From: Paralichthys olivaceus
Lineage: Eukaryota; Chordata; Actinopteri; Pleuronectiformes; Paralichthyidae
Length of the DNA stretch: 64,000 nucleotides
Assembly: GCF_024713975.1 (NCBI RefSeq)
Contig: NC_091111.1
Coordinates: forward strand, 11,791,001-11,855,000
Reading direction: 5' to 3'
Below are positions 51,934 to 63,880 of this stretch, in pieces. How positions within the stretch are numbered: the stretch's first letter is position 1; each line of letters starts with the position of its first letter. The position numbers and the translations under genes are program-made. The notes below the pieces were generated by a model. It had not been told where the DNA came from. It did not search any database and saw nothing but the letters and a program-made list of their open reading frames with translations.

Positions 51934-54900
51934 AGGAGGGAAACATGTTTTTAGAACGCACACATTCACACCCAAAAAACACAGGAGTGTAATCGGAAAA
52001 CACAGCAGCAGGGCGTTAATCTGTTTATTCTGCTTATTTACTTTGTCGCCATTTCATCATCACTGATAAACATCAGATGGCTACTTTTTTGTTCTCTAAT
52101 AAGAAAAAAAAGAAGCTGTTGATTGACGGTGTGACGCAGCCCACATTTCAGCAGAAATGGTAATTGTTAATTGTTCAGTAAACAGGGAAGCAAGGACAAA
52201 ACCGATTGTCTTCAGTGTCTAAGAAAAGGGAAATTCAGTATTCTTCCCCATCTGAGGTAACAAGTCTGTTGGAGCCAAAAATATTCTTGCTGCTTTTTTT
52301 TCTCTATTTCTTTTCCTCCTACCTGTTCAGCAACAACATGATCTACTGGAAGATAAAGTTCAGTTCCCCTTTTTAACACTGAGCTGCCATCTCATTGTTT
52401 TGAAAAGATTTTCAGGGAAGAAATTGTGCTGTGTAAGTACTTCTGCTTTATTATTTAAACTGTCTGTCCTCACAGTGGAGATGACACATTATTTTACTGT
52501 ATTAGATTTGAATATGTAATTCAATTGGTTATATCGGTGTTTAAACAGCTCACAAGACGTGCACTCAGTCTTGGAACATCACACACCGATCCCTCCTTAC
52601 TTCCTACCTGCGCACACTCCACTTCCTCTTTCAACAATGACTGTCGGTTAGGTTTTTAGGGAAGTCGGCCTGAGAGGAGAAGAGAGAAAGTTCCTTATGG
52701 CCCCCAGGAGGGAGGAGATGGAGTGTGATTAAGATACAAAGCAAGAGGGAACTTCATTGTTGAGGGGAAAGGGAAGAAGAGGCCACAAGGTGAATGCACA
52801 GTATTGTTTCACCGATGTGTCTGAACACTTCTTTTGAGTTCTTCTGAATCTTGTGATTCATTTCAAATTCTTTTAATGTGCCGGCCAGGAAAGAAATTGT
52901 CAAGTTACTGGCATTATGGTCAGATTTAGAAATGTACACTTCACATAGAGCATTGTTACAGTTACTTTGAATGACCCATGGCCTGTGGATGCAGTTAATT
53001 CTCCCTTCCCATCCTCTTTCTCTCTGTCTCCCTTTCTCTCTGCCTCGCTCTGACAGAGCGGTAAGTGTAGCCAGCTCCACTGTACTCTCCCTGCAGCTCC
53101 TCAGACATTAATCCATTGTGATGACATCGACCTTGCTCTGAGACGTGTGTATGTGTGTGTGTGTCCAGTATTTCCCTTGCAGCTCATAACCACGCAGGTA
53201 TCACTAGTCCGTTCAATGACGATCTTCTCTCCTTGGCTGTCAAAACATTAGTCCTGGGGAGCCCTGAAGACTGGTTGCTCAGTTGGTTGTGTGCATGTGT
53301 GTGTTTATGTGTGTGGAAAAAACGTGCAAGTCGTATCATAACCCTCTCTAACCTTGGCTGCAAGAGAGCCACAGAGCCCTCCGGAGTTTCCCGGCAGCCT
53401 CCAGGAGATGAGGGGGTCTTTGTCTCCGCAGCTGAGGAGCCTGGTCTCTGGGCACACACTGCCGTGACCCTGGGTCCTGGCCCTCTGGGTGACCAGGCGC
53501 ACTCCCTCTGGAGAGAGCAGAGCAGAGGGAAGCTGAGTGGCACAAGAGGCCATCTGGTACCCAGTGGAGCTCACACAAACTCAGATACACTCACTGACAC
53601 ATATACTTGTCACTTCAGCAAACGGGTAACATCACTCCTGGTGTCTTATATACACTTTGTGAATCCCAACATCCCAATCACTTCCATAGAGCTGGCGTTC
53701 CATCCAAATCTTACAGAATGTTCTCATGAACGTCAGTTTTTGTGAATTGACAGAAAATTAATTCACAGCTAATTTAGATAATTGACTCATTAAAGTCATT
53801 TTTCACACAAAGATACCAACCATTTAAAAGGCCCATGAAATGGAAATTGCAGTTTTAATCCTGTGTCCCTGTGATAATTGTTCTTGTATCTAATTTCATT
53901 TGCCAAATATATGTCAAAAAACAATATCATAGCAAAAGTCTGTCTGTTCTGGTCCTGTAAAACGGTTTCAACAGTTAAATGACTCATCCTGAATTCAGGG
54001 GTGTTTGCTAATTTTGCGTCCAATGATAATTCTTTTTAAATTTTTAAATGTCTCCCTGTGTCGGACTTGGTTAACTCCACAGACTAAGGTGGTTGTGAGA
54101 AGTTCTCTATTTGCTGTTGTAATAAATATCGTATTGTTTTCATAATAACAACTAGTTTGAGCTGAACAACCGTTTCTGGTCTTTCTCTCCTCTCTCTCCT
54201 CCCTTGTATCTCTCTCTTCTCTTCCCCATTTCCTCAGCTCAACTCAACCGGTCGAGGCAGATGAGGGAGTTTATCAGTCACCAAACAGCTGCTCTTTGTG
54301 GGAATAGTTGGGTTTCTCTATAATTTTTAAGGTCTTAACCTTTTTATGTATCCTTCAGATAATGTATAATATTAATTGGCGCTATACAAACAAAGTGGAA
54401 TTGGAGTGAATTGAAAGAACAAAGCAAATGAAACGATCTAAGGTTGTATTAAATTGTGATTTACTAACGTGCCACTATTTCTTGACACTATATAGACCAA
54501 ACATTAATTGTTAAATTGAGAAAATAATCAACGGATGAATCAATGAAGGGCATAACTGAGAGTTGCAGCCGTTGCATCTGGTTAGATTATCATTGGTCTG
54601 GTATATATATGGTATTTCAGAAAAAATTAAAATAGGTAAAAAGAACTGTAAAGAATTGCTGTAGTATTTGTTTTGCTGTGTGTGTGTGTGTGTGCATGTG
54701 TGTAGTGCATGTGTGTGCGTGCTATATGCATGTGTGTTTGAGGTCAGGTCATGCAGATGGTGTGAAGTTGCAGCACAGACGGTTTCCTCAATTTAACTGC
54801 TTTTTTATTATGCAAATAACCCTTTTATGAGACACACACTAGTGTGAGTGTGTGTGTGAGACAGAGACTGTGTCCATGTCTTTGTGCTCATTTCGAATCG

Positions 54901-57681
54901 ATTGTATATGTTCAATGAAATATTTTGTAATCCAAGATGTCACTCTGAAAAGGTTTAATGTTGATGGTTTGAAAGAAAATCACTTGAAACAGCTTCAAGT
55001 GGTTTTTGTTTTACCTGTTTGATTATTCTGTCATTTTACATCACAAGTGAATAATTTTTTTCTTCCTCATCACATGAGCTGTTTCCCTGCTTTTTAATTT
55101 ATTGATTCATTCTCTCTCTTCCCCTTTTTTCTGTTCTCGGTTCAGAGGTGGGAGGTATCAGTGAGGAAACAGCAGCGTGTGATTGGTGGAGTTTGGGCGC
55201 CATCCTGTTTGAGCTCCTGACGGGCATGGTGAGTCAAAAAGTATTAAAAAAAACGTTATCTTTGTTACTAAGGTGTTGGGGGATGTCTGTAGGTGTCTTG
55301 GCTTTCAACTCTCTCACACTCTTTATGGTCTTGCCAAGTTGTGTGTGATTCTGTGCGCGTGTCTGTTTTTGTCTGAGTAGGTGGAGTTTGTTGTTTTGGT
55401 GCATTTGTGTTTGTGTGTGCGAGGTGCGTCTTGGCTGCCGTCTCTTACTCTGGTTCTCGGGGAGTGCCAGGGGTGTCCGTGTGACTTTCTCCTCCAGCCT
55501 GAGCTCCATCTGCTGGGCCAGGGGGTCAGCTCTCCCCGGGCCTCTTTGCTGGCTCCTGTAGCAGCGCTGGGCGCGGAGTGTGCCGACCTCGCATTGGCGT
55601 GAAAGGTGAAGACAGGGGCAGCTCTCAAGGTGCCGCAGCACGGCTGTCTGAGGGACCGTCTGAGGGACCGTCTGAGGGACCGTCTGAGGGACCGTCTTCC
55701 AAGACGGGCCCGGGACGAGTCAGAGAATCTCGTTTGCGAGACAACAGATACACATTCAGCTGTTAGACATGTACACAAACACATTCACATGCCAATTCCA
55801 ACTTGCTGTTACCTTGAAGGACACACACACACACACACCCAGTGCAGGTGCAGCATATCCCTTAATGTCTTTATTAAATTTGAATAAACTCTAACTGATT
55901 GCCAGTGGGCATATTTTCATTTCTGCCATCGGTGGTTTCCATCAATTGCCCAAACAAGAGTCGGGGTGTTAGGTCGGTGTTATTATGTTGAACAAGACAC
56001 ACCCACACTTACCTGAAAAAAAAAAATCCAAACCTCCGTCACACAGATGTCTCCTTTGATGATTATGTCTGGGTACAGTCCTGGCAAGGATACACACACA
56101 CAGGCACACATAGTGTCTCTTGATCCTTGCAGGATAAGATCTTGCCTGGAGCAGTCTTGACTGCAGCTAGGAACCCAGCCAGAACTCCTGCAGCACGTAT
56201 CAGGAGAGGGGGAGAGAGAAAGAGGAAGAGAGGGAGAGAGGGAGAGGAGGCCAACCTAACTGATGGAGACACACACAGGGTCCACCAACACAAACACACA
56301 AACAGTGTGCGGCTCTCTTGATGCACACGTTCTGCTCTAGCATTTTCAGTGTGCAGGTGTATATGTTTTAAAACTTGTGCTGCTGCAGTATACAGTGATT
56401 ACAGTCATTATTGTCAATATAACAATAGAAGTGTGTTCTGTGTTTAGAAAAGCACTTACAGGTCTCATGCTCCCTCTTACTCACTTCTGACAGTTTGACT
56501 TTATTATTTTCCTGTGAGTGCAACAATTTATTGCTAACTGAATTGGCATTTTGACGTGGTTAGGGAAAAAGCTTTTCCACTAACTTTTCTGTGTACAAAC
56601 GAAGAACAAACTAACCACATTTTCCCATGTCGTTCTTCCTATGACGCTGTCTAACACGCAGAAGTTGTAAGAAAGAGCAACAGCAGTGAAATCATGCCCT
56701 TTGTTGTAGTTAGTGTGATCAGTGTTGTTTCAGTTGTTCTGGCTCTTTGGTCTCCTCCTATTTGTCCAGTCACAGTGTTCTCACGTTGACCTAGGCTCCG
56801 CAGGTGTCATTGTATCTGTCCCCTCAGCTCCCAGTGTGTCAGGTTTTCTTTGTTTTAAATTGATGGTTATCTACCTCTCTTCTCTCCACTCGCCTCCACC
56901 CCCTCCATTCTCTCTGCGCACAGTCTCTGCTCCGGTGCCATCCAGCAGGAATCAGCCGCCACACAGCTCTTAACATCCCAGAGTCTGTTTCAGAGGAGGC
57001 CAGATCTCTGCTCGAGCAGGTGGGAGTCTGCGGTGCTGTGTGACGTCTCCTGTGTGAAATTAAATTATTTGTGAAAACATTGTGTACACATGGAAACATG
57101 GAATACTGCTCGCTCAGTTAAAGTAATACTCCCTATCGCTAGTTAAAATATACAGGATTGACCAACCTACAGAGAGAATGTATGCTTGTTTATTTGCTGT
57201 CAACTGTCCAGTTTTTGTAAAGTAAAAAATTGTCAGGTAAAAATAAATCCTTAAACAGCAATAACATTTTGTTGGGAATAAATACAATAGAAATAATGGA
57301 CATCTTGACAATACAGTATTCCTTGTATCCCTGTAGTAACTGTGAAAGTTAGATATACAATTCTTAATTGAGTTAAAATTGACTAGACATACGTTATTTA
57401 TCAGTAAAATTCCCATGATCCAACGCTGCTTCACGATGTCGGCAATCTAGGTCGTTTGTTATTGTTTTGATTGAAAGACCCCATTTAAAATATTTTTTTT
57501 CCTATTCACATTCATCACATTGTAACCTGTATAATTCTTATTTTTCTGTCTGTGTTTCGGACTCTTTCCTCCTGTGCAGCTGCTCCAGTACAACCCAATG
57601 GAGAGACTGGGGGCAGGAGTGGGAGGGGTGGACGATATTAAATCCCACCCTTTCTTTGCCATAGTACGCTGGCCCAAGTAG
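38135..57681 (+). CDS. rps6kc1: Ribosomal protein S6 kinase C1 (PX-MIT-pseudokinase)
   Basis: Sixteen coding exons: 38135-38236, 39158-39193, 40096-40216, 41008-41123, 41257-41350, 41453-41506, 41635-42045, 42468-42592, 42766-42864, 45066-45113, 45613-45745, 47114-48748, 49427-49516, 55146-55228, 56924-57019 and 57580-57681. They total 3,345 bp, 1,114 aa; human is 1,066. A PX domain (about 10-125) includes RYSDFRKLH and the [13 protein letters not shown] segment. An MIT domain spans about 270-340. A kinase N-lobe (about 374-460) is split from the C-lobe (about 955-1110) by a long acidic Ser-rich insert, most of it in the 1,635-bp exon. The protein is known to bind PI3P and sphingosine kinase 1 on early endosomes. 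The catalytic loop reads CRDLNPNN and the DFG position reads YFC, as expected of a pseudokinase. The match to the human protein is clear along the whole length. Confidence 0.95.
41127..41219. repeat. (CA)n microsatellite filling rps6kc1 intron 4
   Basis: About 93 bp of CA-rich repeat begins within 4 bp of the splice donor and occupies most of a 133-bp intron (41,124-41,256). See findings. Confidence 0.95.
42878..43085 (+). repeat. Teleost dispersed repeat (AATCAAT...CATAGAACTTAACA type)
   Basis: It starts (AATC)n, then AAATCTATATGTATAGCCCA, ATTCACAAATTACAATTTGT, CTCATAGAACTTAACAAGGT, AGAGTAAGGAAAAACTAGCA and GGAAACCTCAGGGAGCCACA. It ends GGATCCCTCTCCAAGGGCGG. This is a very common interspersed sequence in percomorph fish as I remember it. 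It begins about 14 bp after the donor of the exon at 42766-42864. Family name not assigned. Confidence 0.65.
50378..50410. repeat. (CT)n microsatellite
   Basis: A CT run of about 33 bp with one interruption, in the 5.6-kb intron 13 of rps6kc1. Confidence 0.9.
50763..51008. repeat. Second copy of the AAAACTACTAAA-type dispersed repeat
   Basis: CCCGGCCAAGGAGGTTATGT, then GGATAATGCTAAAACTACTA, AATTTGGTGGAAGGATGGAG and GCTGGTGTGGATTTAGAGG, ending TTACACTCTACTAAGTGTCA and TTCTAGTT. It is the same family as 5,840-6,475 but lacks the middle part. Confidence 0.55.
51842..51930. repeat. (GT)n microsatellite
   Basis: About 89 bp of almost uninterrupted TG dinucleotide in rps6kc1 intron 13. It yields false His-Thr or Cys-Val open frames. 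Confidence 0.97.
54360..54425 (+). repeat. Possible LINE/SINE 3' tail remnant
   Basis: GGCGCTATACAAACAAAGTG followed by GAATTGGAGTGAATTGAA resembles the (AATTG)n-ending tails of fish retroposons. It is short and isolated, so class and boundaries are uncertain. Confidence 0.35.
55646..55693. repeat. 12-bp minisatellite, four perfect copies
   Basis: GTCTGAGGGACC is repeated four times exactly, in rps6kc1 intron 14. Because 12 is divisible by three, each frame gives a repeated tetrapeptide (SEGP, LRDR) without stops, which explains overlapping open frames here. Confidence 0.95.
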
Positions 57682-58119
57682 ACGCTGTGCATTGTGTGAC
57701 TGCGGAAAAGCTGAGCAGCATGCTGGGAAACTCCCAGTCCCAAATGAACTCCTTTTCACTGGAAACACAAGTAATGTACAGTAAATTAGGCATCTCTGCA
57801 CACGTCCCATTTTGTGTACATCTGTTCATTCCCCATTTACTTTTCAGATTCTTTTTTTACTCTTTTTTAATAGAACTGGCTAAGCAGCAGTATTACCGTC
57901 CCTGTACATTGCTAATTTCCTAGGGTTTACAGTTTAACACTTTAACAACATGTGTGGTGCAATAATTTTCACAGTAAGTGTGTGTACTAGAGTGACGAAG
58001 CCAAAATTACATTACTGAAAGTGAGAGGTGACATTTTGTCCTCCTGTTTTCACTGCATTAACTCTTTGTTACTTTCCTTTCAAACTGACGCAAGTCACCT
58101 GTCTTAAAGACCCATTTGC

Positions 58120-58125
58120 AATAAA
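58120..58125 (+). other. Candidate polyadenylation signal of rps6kc1
   Basis: AATAAA lies 439 bp after the rps6kc1 stop codon and is the first clear canonical hexamer I noticed downstream. Confidence 0.45.
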
Positions 58126-58465
58126 CTCCATTTGTTGCCACCTATAACACTCAAGTCATTCCGCATGAAGCCCACTGAGATTAAATTGTGTTGGGCTGAG
58201 CTTCTGCTTTGATGCAGGGGTTGTGCTGTTGCTGATCTCCAAACGTATATATCTAATTTCTTACTTTTTTTTTTTTTTGTGACCTTTTTACTGACAACCA
58301 GCCCAAGTACAGTAACAGACGGACACTATGCAAAGGGGAATAAACAAAATCTTCTGAGGCAAGAGACAGATTTTGATTCTTATTGAATATTAGTTGGAAT
58401 AGGTTTGAGTTATTTAATAGATTTTAGCAAGAAAAGGTTTAAAGGTTTTCCGTGTGTGGACCATA

Positions 58466-58905
58466 GACTGTTTGTAAAGATGGACGATGTGGCTCCACTA
58501 TCCAGGAATTCAACTGAAATATCCTGGATAGCAGACCTGCCATCTTGCACATTTGGAGTCTAAGCAGGAGCAATTGTGGGATGGAGCCATGGTAGAGAGG
58601 TCCTGAGTCAGTTTCAGCTTTCAGTCATAGTGTTTCACAACATTATTATAGCATCAAGTAACAAATTAAAAACAAACTTTATCTAACTAAAATTGATCAC
58701 TCAAATGAACCACAATGTGCTTTCTGAAATGACAGAAACCATCTTTGAGAAAGATGAATTTGACCTGTACTTTGGATTTTAAGTTTGGTCCATGACACAT
58801 ACACTAACATAGAGGAGGCGGGGTTTCTGACTTACTAGGTGTTGAGCAAGATGGTTTGGCCTCACTTTTTGGGAGCAATTATGTCGTCCATCTTTATTTA
58901 CAGTC
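58466..58905. mobile_element. Nonautonomous element with terminal inverted repeats (MITE-like)
   Basis: The left end GACTGTTTGTAAAGATGGAC (58,466-) and the reverse complement of the right end (58,884-58,905), GACTGTAAATAAAGATGGAC, agree at 19 of 22 positions over the full 22-bp repeat. The element is about 440 bp and has no coding capacity. An internal hairpin has a 10-bp perfect stem, CTATCCAGGA (58,498-58,507) with TCCTGGATAG (58,522-58,531). Fragments of related copies are at 2.5 kb and 37.7 kb. The target-site duplication is not clear, so the superfamily is unassigned. Confidence 0.6.
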
Positions 58906-59658
58906 GGCAGTGTGGACAGTGAGTTATTCATTCTGGAAATGAAGAAGAAGAATGAGAGAGCAGAATTGAACCATGTATTTGACACCAGTTTTCACACTTT
59001 ATTTTATGAAGACGTTTTTGTGCATGTTAGAATATGATTTATGTAAAATATTTAATACTACAAAGAAGAACAAACCAATCGAACAACGAATAATGTGTGT
59101 TCTGTAAATATACCTTTTAAAGGATGTGCTAAGTGAAAGATAAACACATTTGTCAAAGCCTTGATTATCTTGTCAATCACACACGGCCTCATCAATCAAT
59201 CAGTCTTTTTTATTTGATTGTGTTTTGTGTTTTAAACAGCACTAACTCTAACCTGCCACGTACTGAGTCTGATTTTTATAATATCTGTAATAACTGAAAA
59301 TGAGACAAATACATTTCTCTTAACCACACTTAGATAATCACTCTTTTTTCCACCAGTGTAAAAATGTTACCTAACAGTTACCAGAAAGATCCATTTCCTT
59401 ATTTAACCTTTTTATCAGACACAAACATCACAGTGAGATCTGATTGCTGTCTGTACTGGTCTGTCAGTGCATTCTGGAAAACAATAAACATACCTGGAGA
59501 ACACATGAAGAGTGGTGATGCTTTCTTTGTAGATATGGTGTCCTGTGTGTGTTTGCTCTGAGGCTAGAGCCCCCGTCTCTGTTATCAGCCGGACTGATGA
59601 TACTCCTAGAAAGCTGCTGTCACTCCTGCTGAGTGTCACCGTGACCATAATACAAGCC

Positions 59659-59761
<103 letters not shown>

Positions 59762-62700
59762 CATGGTACAAATACTCAGCACTTATTGATACAGAACTCT
59801 TTGGCTGTTTTTTGGGTGCAGTTCTTGTTATTCTGTCCTGCTTATGCTTATTCAGTAGTAATATATTAGCTTAGCATGAAGTATGGAAAGCCTAGCCTGA
59901 GAGTCAACCGACCTGACCCCTAAAGCCCACTAATTCACATTACACTGATGTTTTTCACTGTAAAAAACTGTTTAGACTTTGGCACTTGTAGGAATTAAAG
60001 TTTGTAGAGACTGTGGAATAAGCAGTGGAATAGATGAGTCTACAAAAGGTTCTTGAGAATGGACAGGATGTGCTGTTTTGGACTATCTGTACCAAATGTT
60101 GTTAAGTCAACAAATTAGCCCTTACCTTAAATGTTGAACTGTTAATTCAACGCAAAGTTACCTTCAGACCTCACACAAGAATTTCGCCTAAAAATGTGAA
60201 ATGAACTTGAGAACAATTGGATGTCATCTGGAAAATGATCAACATGATCATATAATTTTTTTCTTCCTAATAATCTTTTGACAAATCTATTACAATAACA
60301 ATCGTTTCCCATTTTGTAAAAAATCCACATTTTAGATTGTGTGAACTGAATGTGAACTCAGACCTGCTACATCTCTATCACCTGAGATGACACACGCTCA
60401 TCCAGACACACACATACACGCACAGGTCACTGCAATTGTTAGCAGTGTCGCAGAGTATTCTCTTGTGTCGGCCTCACCGCCCCAGGGTCAAGAGTCTGGG
60501 CTGATTAGTGCTCGTTGCAAGACCCGTCTCTCATTACACACACACGCAGGGCGACAGGTTCAGAGAAGAAACCTGTCAATCTTACTCAGCGCAGATGTGA
60601 GATGAGCCTTCACTGCGTTCACAATGACAAAATCCCTCAAGCAAATATGATTAAGCTACAAGAAGGATTTCTTAAAATATTGGTTTAAATTTGTATAAAA
60701 TTCTCTCATGTGGAATTATACAGCCTGCAATACAACCGGCAACAACAATAAAATGCTTCTAATGCGATGATGTGTTAATAATATAGTAACGTCACACAGT
60801 AGGAGTAGTTTAACTGTTGATATTACTTTTGTACTTCTAGGATTTTGAATTCAAATTGTTTTACTCATACTTTTAGTTAAAGAAAAAGATCTGAGCACAA
60901 GTTCACCAGTGTCTGCTGTGCTCTTCACACACAAAGAACCAAGGTGCATGTGTTTTACGTGTGTGTGTGTTTGTGTGTGTGTGTACAAAGCCACAGGGAA
61001 GGATCCGTCTGGTCAGAGGCAAGATTAAGAGGACATTCCAAGGACTCCCATGATGCAACACAGGCCTCCTGTAAAGAGCCCTGAAAGCGTCACCCAGGCC
61101 TGCAGGCCGAATTGACCCCTGAACCCTTTCTGCAACTTCCTGGACCCCTCTCTCTATCTCTCTCTTTCTCTCTGTAGTCTTTTCCCACCTCTCACTCTCT
61201 CTGTCTCTCTCCCTCTCCTCAAACGTGCCTCCCCTCAGCCCTCGAACCCATCGCTTCACACTGAGGCTCCAGCGAGCGGGCAGCAGCCAAATGGCCTGCC
61301 CTCTGCTTAATATTGCTGGTGGTCAGGTTTTGTTTTTGTCTTTGACGGTTTGACTTTCGCTCACAAAGCCCAGGAGAACTCCTGTAGCCCAGGGACAGAC
61401 ACACACACAAACGCACACTTGCACCAAGCTGAAGAGTTTCTGCTCCGAGACCTCGGGCGTCTTCTGCAGCTTCTGTCAGAGCCATGATGTCATTATGAGG
61501 AGACACAATGCCTCTTCATTACCCTCACCCCCCCATGCACACAAACACACACACACATCTTAACTACTGCACAGAAACACATTAGCAACACAGTGAAAAG
61601 CTTTAAAGCAGCACATATACAGGTGAGCTGCAATGAAAAATGGGTAAAGGTGTAAAACAAATAAATTATTTTTTCCTCATCACAATTTGTTTATATTTTG
61701 AATCTCTGCCCTTTCAGGGTCCTCTTCTATTTTACATTAAGATTAAGAGGAAATAGGTAAATAATCCATTTGTTTTCACAGATCGACATACAGTATATCC
61801 TTTAAGCTGATTTCAGAAAGGCACGCATAAAAATATCTGGAAAATTGGAATCGAAGTCCATGCAACAATATAAAACACTTGAGTTGCCGTAAACTGTAAT
61901 TTCCTCACTTTAGAAAAGACAAATCAAAATAGTTCATTTGATCAAATTTTTCTGGCCCTTTCTGGCTTTACTGCGATTTTATATTGTAACAAGCAGCAGC
62001 AGCTGGTATCCAGTGTCGTCCTCAAGAGATCATGACCAAACAACATCAATAAACAGACCACAAACAAGTCCCAGTGTTTGTTTGTACGTAATCAGGATTC
62101 AGTTACTAACCACAACACATGAGTGTCTACTGATATGTGAGGGAGAGAACAACTCAAAATATTCAGTAAAGATCAAACTATTCTTATCCCTCCTGTTTCT
62201 ATACCTAAAGTAACTCAGTGCCTGTGAATGTAAATCACTACAGATTATACAAAAAATAAAAATGCAGCATATCCCAGAAATAGTGAAAATTTACATCTAA
62301 TTAAATAGATTGATCTAAGCTTCATTAACGGCTGTATTACTACTTGTTAACGCAGGGTCACTGCACTGAGGCCAGATACTTCAGCTCAGCCACTGGACTG
62401 AGAGAAATGAAAGAGATCATAAGAGACAAATAGTTCAGAATCAAAACAACCAAATGAACCACAAAGGTGTGGCGCGCCTTCAACATGGCTTCACAGTGCG
62501 ATGTTCCAAACGTGAGACAACATCATTTCCCTAAAATAAATGGAATGCCTCCTCAGTATTTGAATCATCAGCATGTATTCCTTCGATCAGAGTGTCAGAA
62601 TGAACTCTATCTTCAAGTACTCATGTCACATAAGACATGTAGGAAAAAAGGGGGCACTCACTTCATGTAGAGGACAAGCTCAACAATCAGGAGGACAAAA

Positions 62701-63605
62701 GTTGCAAACACCTGCAAGAATACAAACTACAGAAAGGACCATGGTGAGCCTCCATACACAGTAGTCTTGTTTTATTTTTTTCAGAGCTAGTAACTTCAGT
62801 TTAAAGGGAGAATACAATTTCAAGCATATGTATTTTTTAGGGTATAGACCAACATGTTCCCTGAGATTTGTGGGTTTATCAGTGGAATTAAATCCAGATG
62901 GAGAAACGCCTAAATGCCTGCCAACCCTAAGAGGTGCCTCATCTCCCTTCAAGTCACATTATCCAAGTTGTCTTGCTGCATAAAGCATCCTCCGTGTACC
63001 TCGACTCTAAGTGGAGGTTATTTTCCGCGCTCTGAGCGTTGTTCTACCTCACCTTCCCCGCCACATTGGATTTGGGGAGGGGGGTCTCATTAAATAACCC
63101 GCACGGCTGCGTGTGAGTCACGATACGAGAGGCTCAGATGGTAAAGGAGTCCCAACCGGTGCCCAAAAGATGTGTCACTAGTAATACCTCCCCCCCAGAC
63201 CTGAGGTGTCTCTTCTCGTTGCGCTGTGGGCCTCTGTGATCCGTGTGGAAGGGCGGCGAGCCAGGGCCCAGGCATGCCGTTAGCAGCTCACTAACATAGC
63301 ATTAGCTCCACGGTCATCTCAGTGGGCCTGTGCTGTCTACACTGCTTCCTCACGCTCGGCTACACACACCTTCTGTGGCTCTGCACCGCTTGTTAGGCAC
63401 AGACCCCCTCTGTCATAAGACCACCCTCCCCTTCCCTCTGACCGGGGCCCTTAGTCTCCCTCCCTCTCTTTCTCTCTTTCTCCCTCTTTCTCTTCATCCA
63501 CTCTTTCTCAGCAAGTGCTCCTGTTAGCGTTAGCGCACACATATGTAAAAGCATCTTATGGCTGCAGCTCAGGGACAAAGGCCAGAGAGATAAGGAAATA
63601 TAACA

Positions 63606-63629
63606 GAAAGAGAGAGAGAGAGAGAGAGA
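63606..63629. repeat. (AG)n microsatellite
   Basis: About 22-24 bp of AG repeat. Confidence 0.9.
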
Positions 63630-63832
63630 TCCATCAGATCACTTTCTCTCCTCCTTGTGTTCATGGATGTGGGGTTGCCGCAGGCGACCTGGAGGGGAAT
63701 GCGATGCCTGTTGAGGAGGAGACATTCCTGGGAATACAGCTCGAATGCTGCGCTGGGAGCGAGAATCCACCCACTAATCTGTCTGTTCCTCCGAGGCGCA
63801 AAGTCTTCCTGGCGACGAGACACGTTCTGTTA

Positions 63833-63879
<47 letters not shown>
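63833..63879. repeat. (CA)n microsatellite
   Basis: About 47 bp of uninterrupted CA repeat near the right edge of the window. Confidence 0.95.

Positions 63880-63880
<1 letters not shown>

Larger units (their letters stand above)
49517..55145. other. rps6kc1 intron 13, long, with repeats and an open frame
   Basis: This 5.6-kb intron holds CT and GT microsatellites, one dispersed repeat and a GC-richer segment at about 53,340-53,560. That segment lies inside a 591-bp open frame (53,155-53,745). A repeat-tail-like sequence (GGCGCTATACAAACAAAGTG) is at about 54,375-54,400. I see no recognisable additional exon of rps6kc1, and the flanking exons join in phase. Confidence 0.55.

Noticed and set aside
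51709..52003. His-Thr or Cys-Val repeat open frames
   Set aside because: They are translations of the (GT)n microsatellite. The same applies to those at 4.8, 29.1, 41.1, 59.7 and 63.8 kb.
55646..55693. Short regular repeats that might suggest a CRISPR array
   Set aside because: The copies are directly adjacent with no spacers, and the organism is a vertebrate.
55578..55887. Open frames with SEGP or LRDR repeats resembling a repeat protein
   Set aside because: They are produced by a 12-bp minisatellite inside an rps6kc1 intron. Several frames are open at once, and the flanking rps6kc1 exons join in phase without it.
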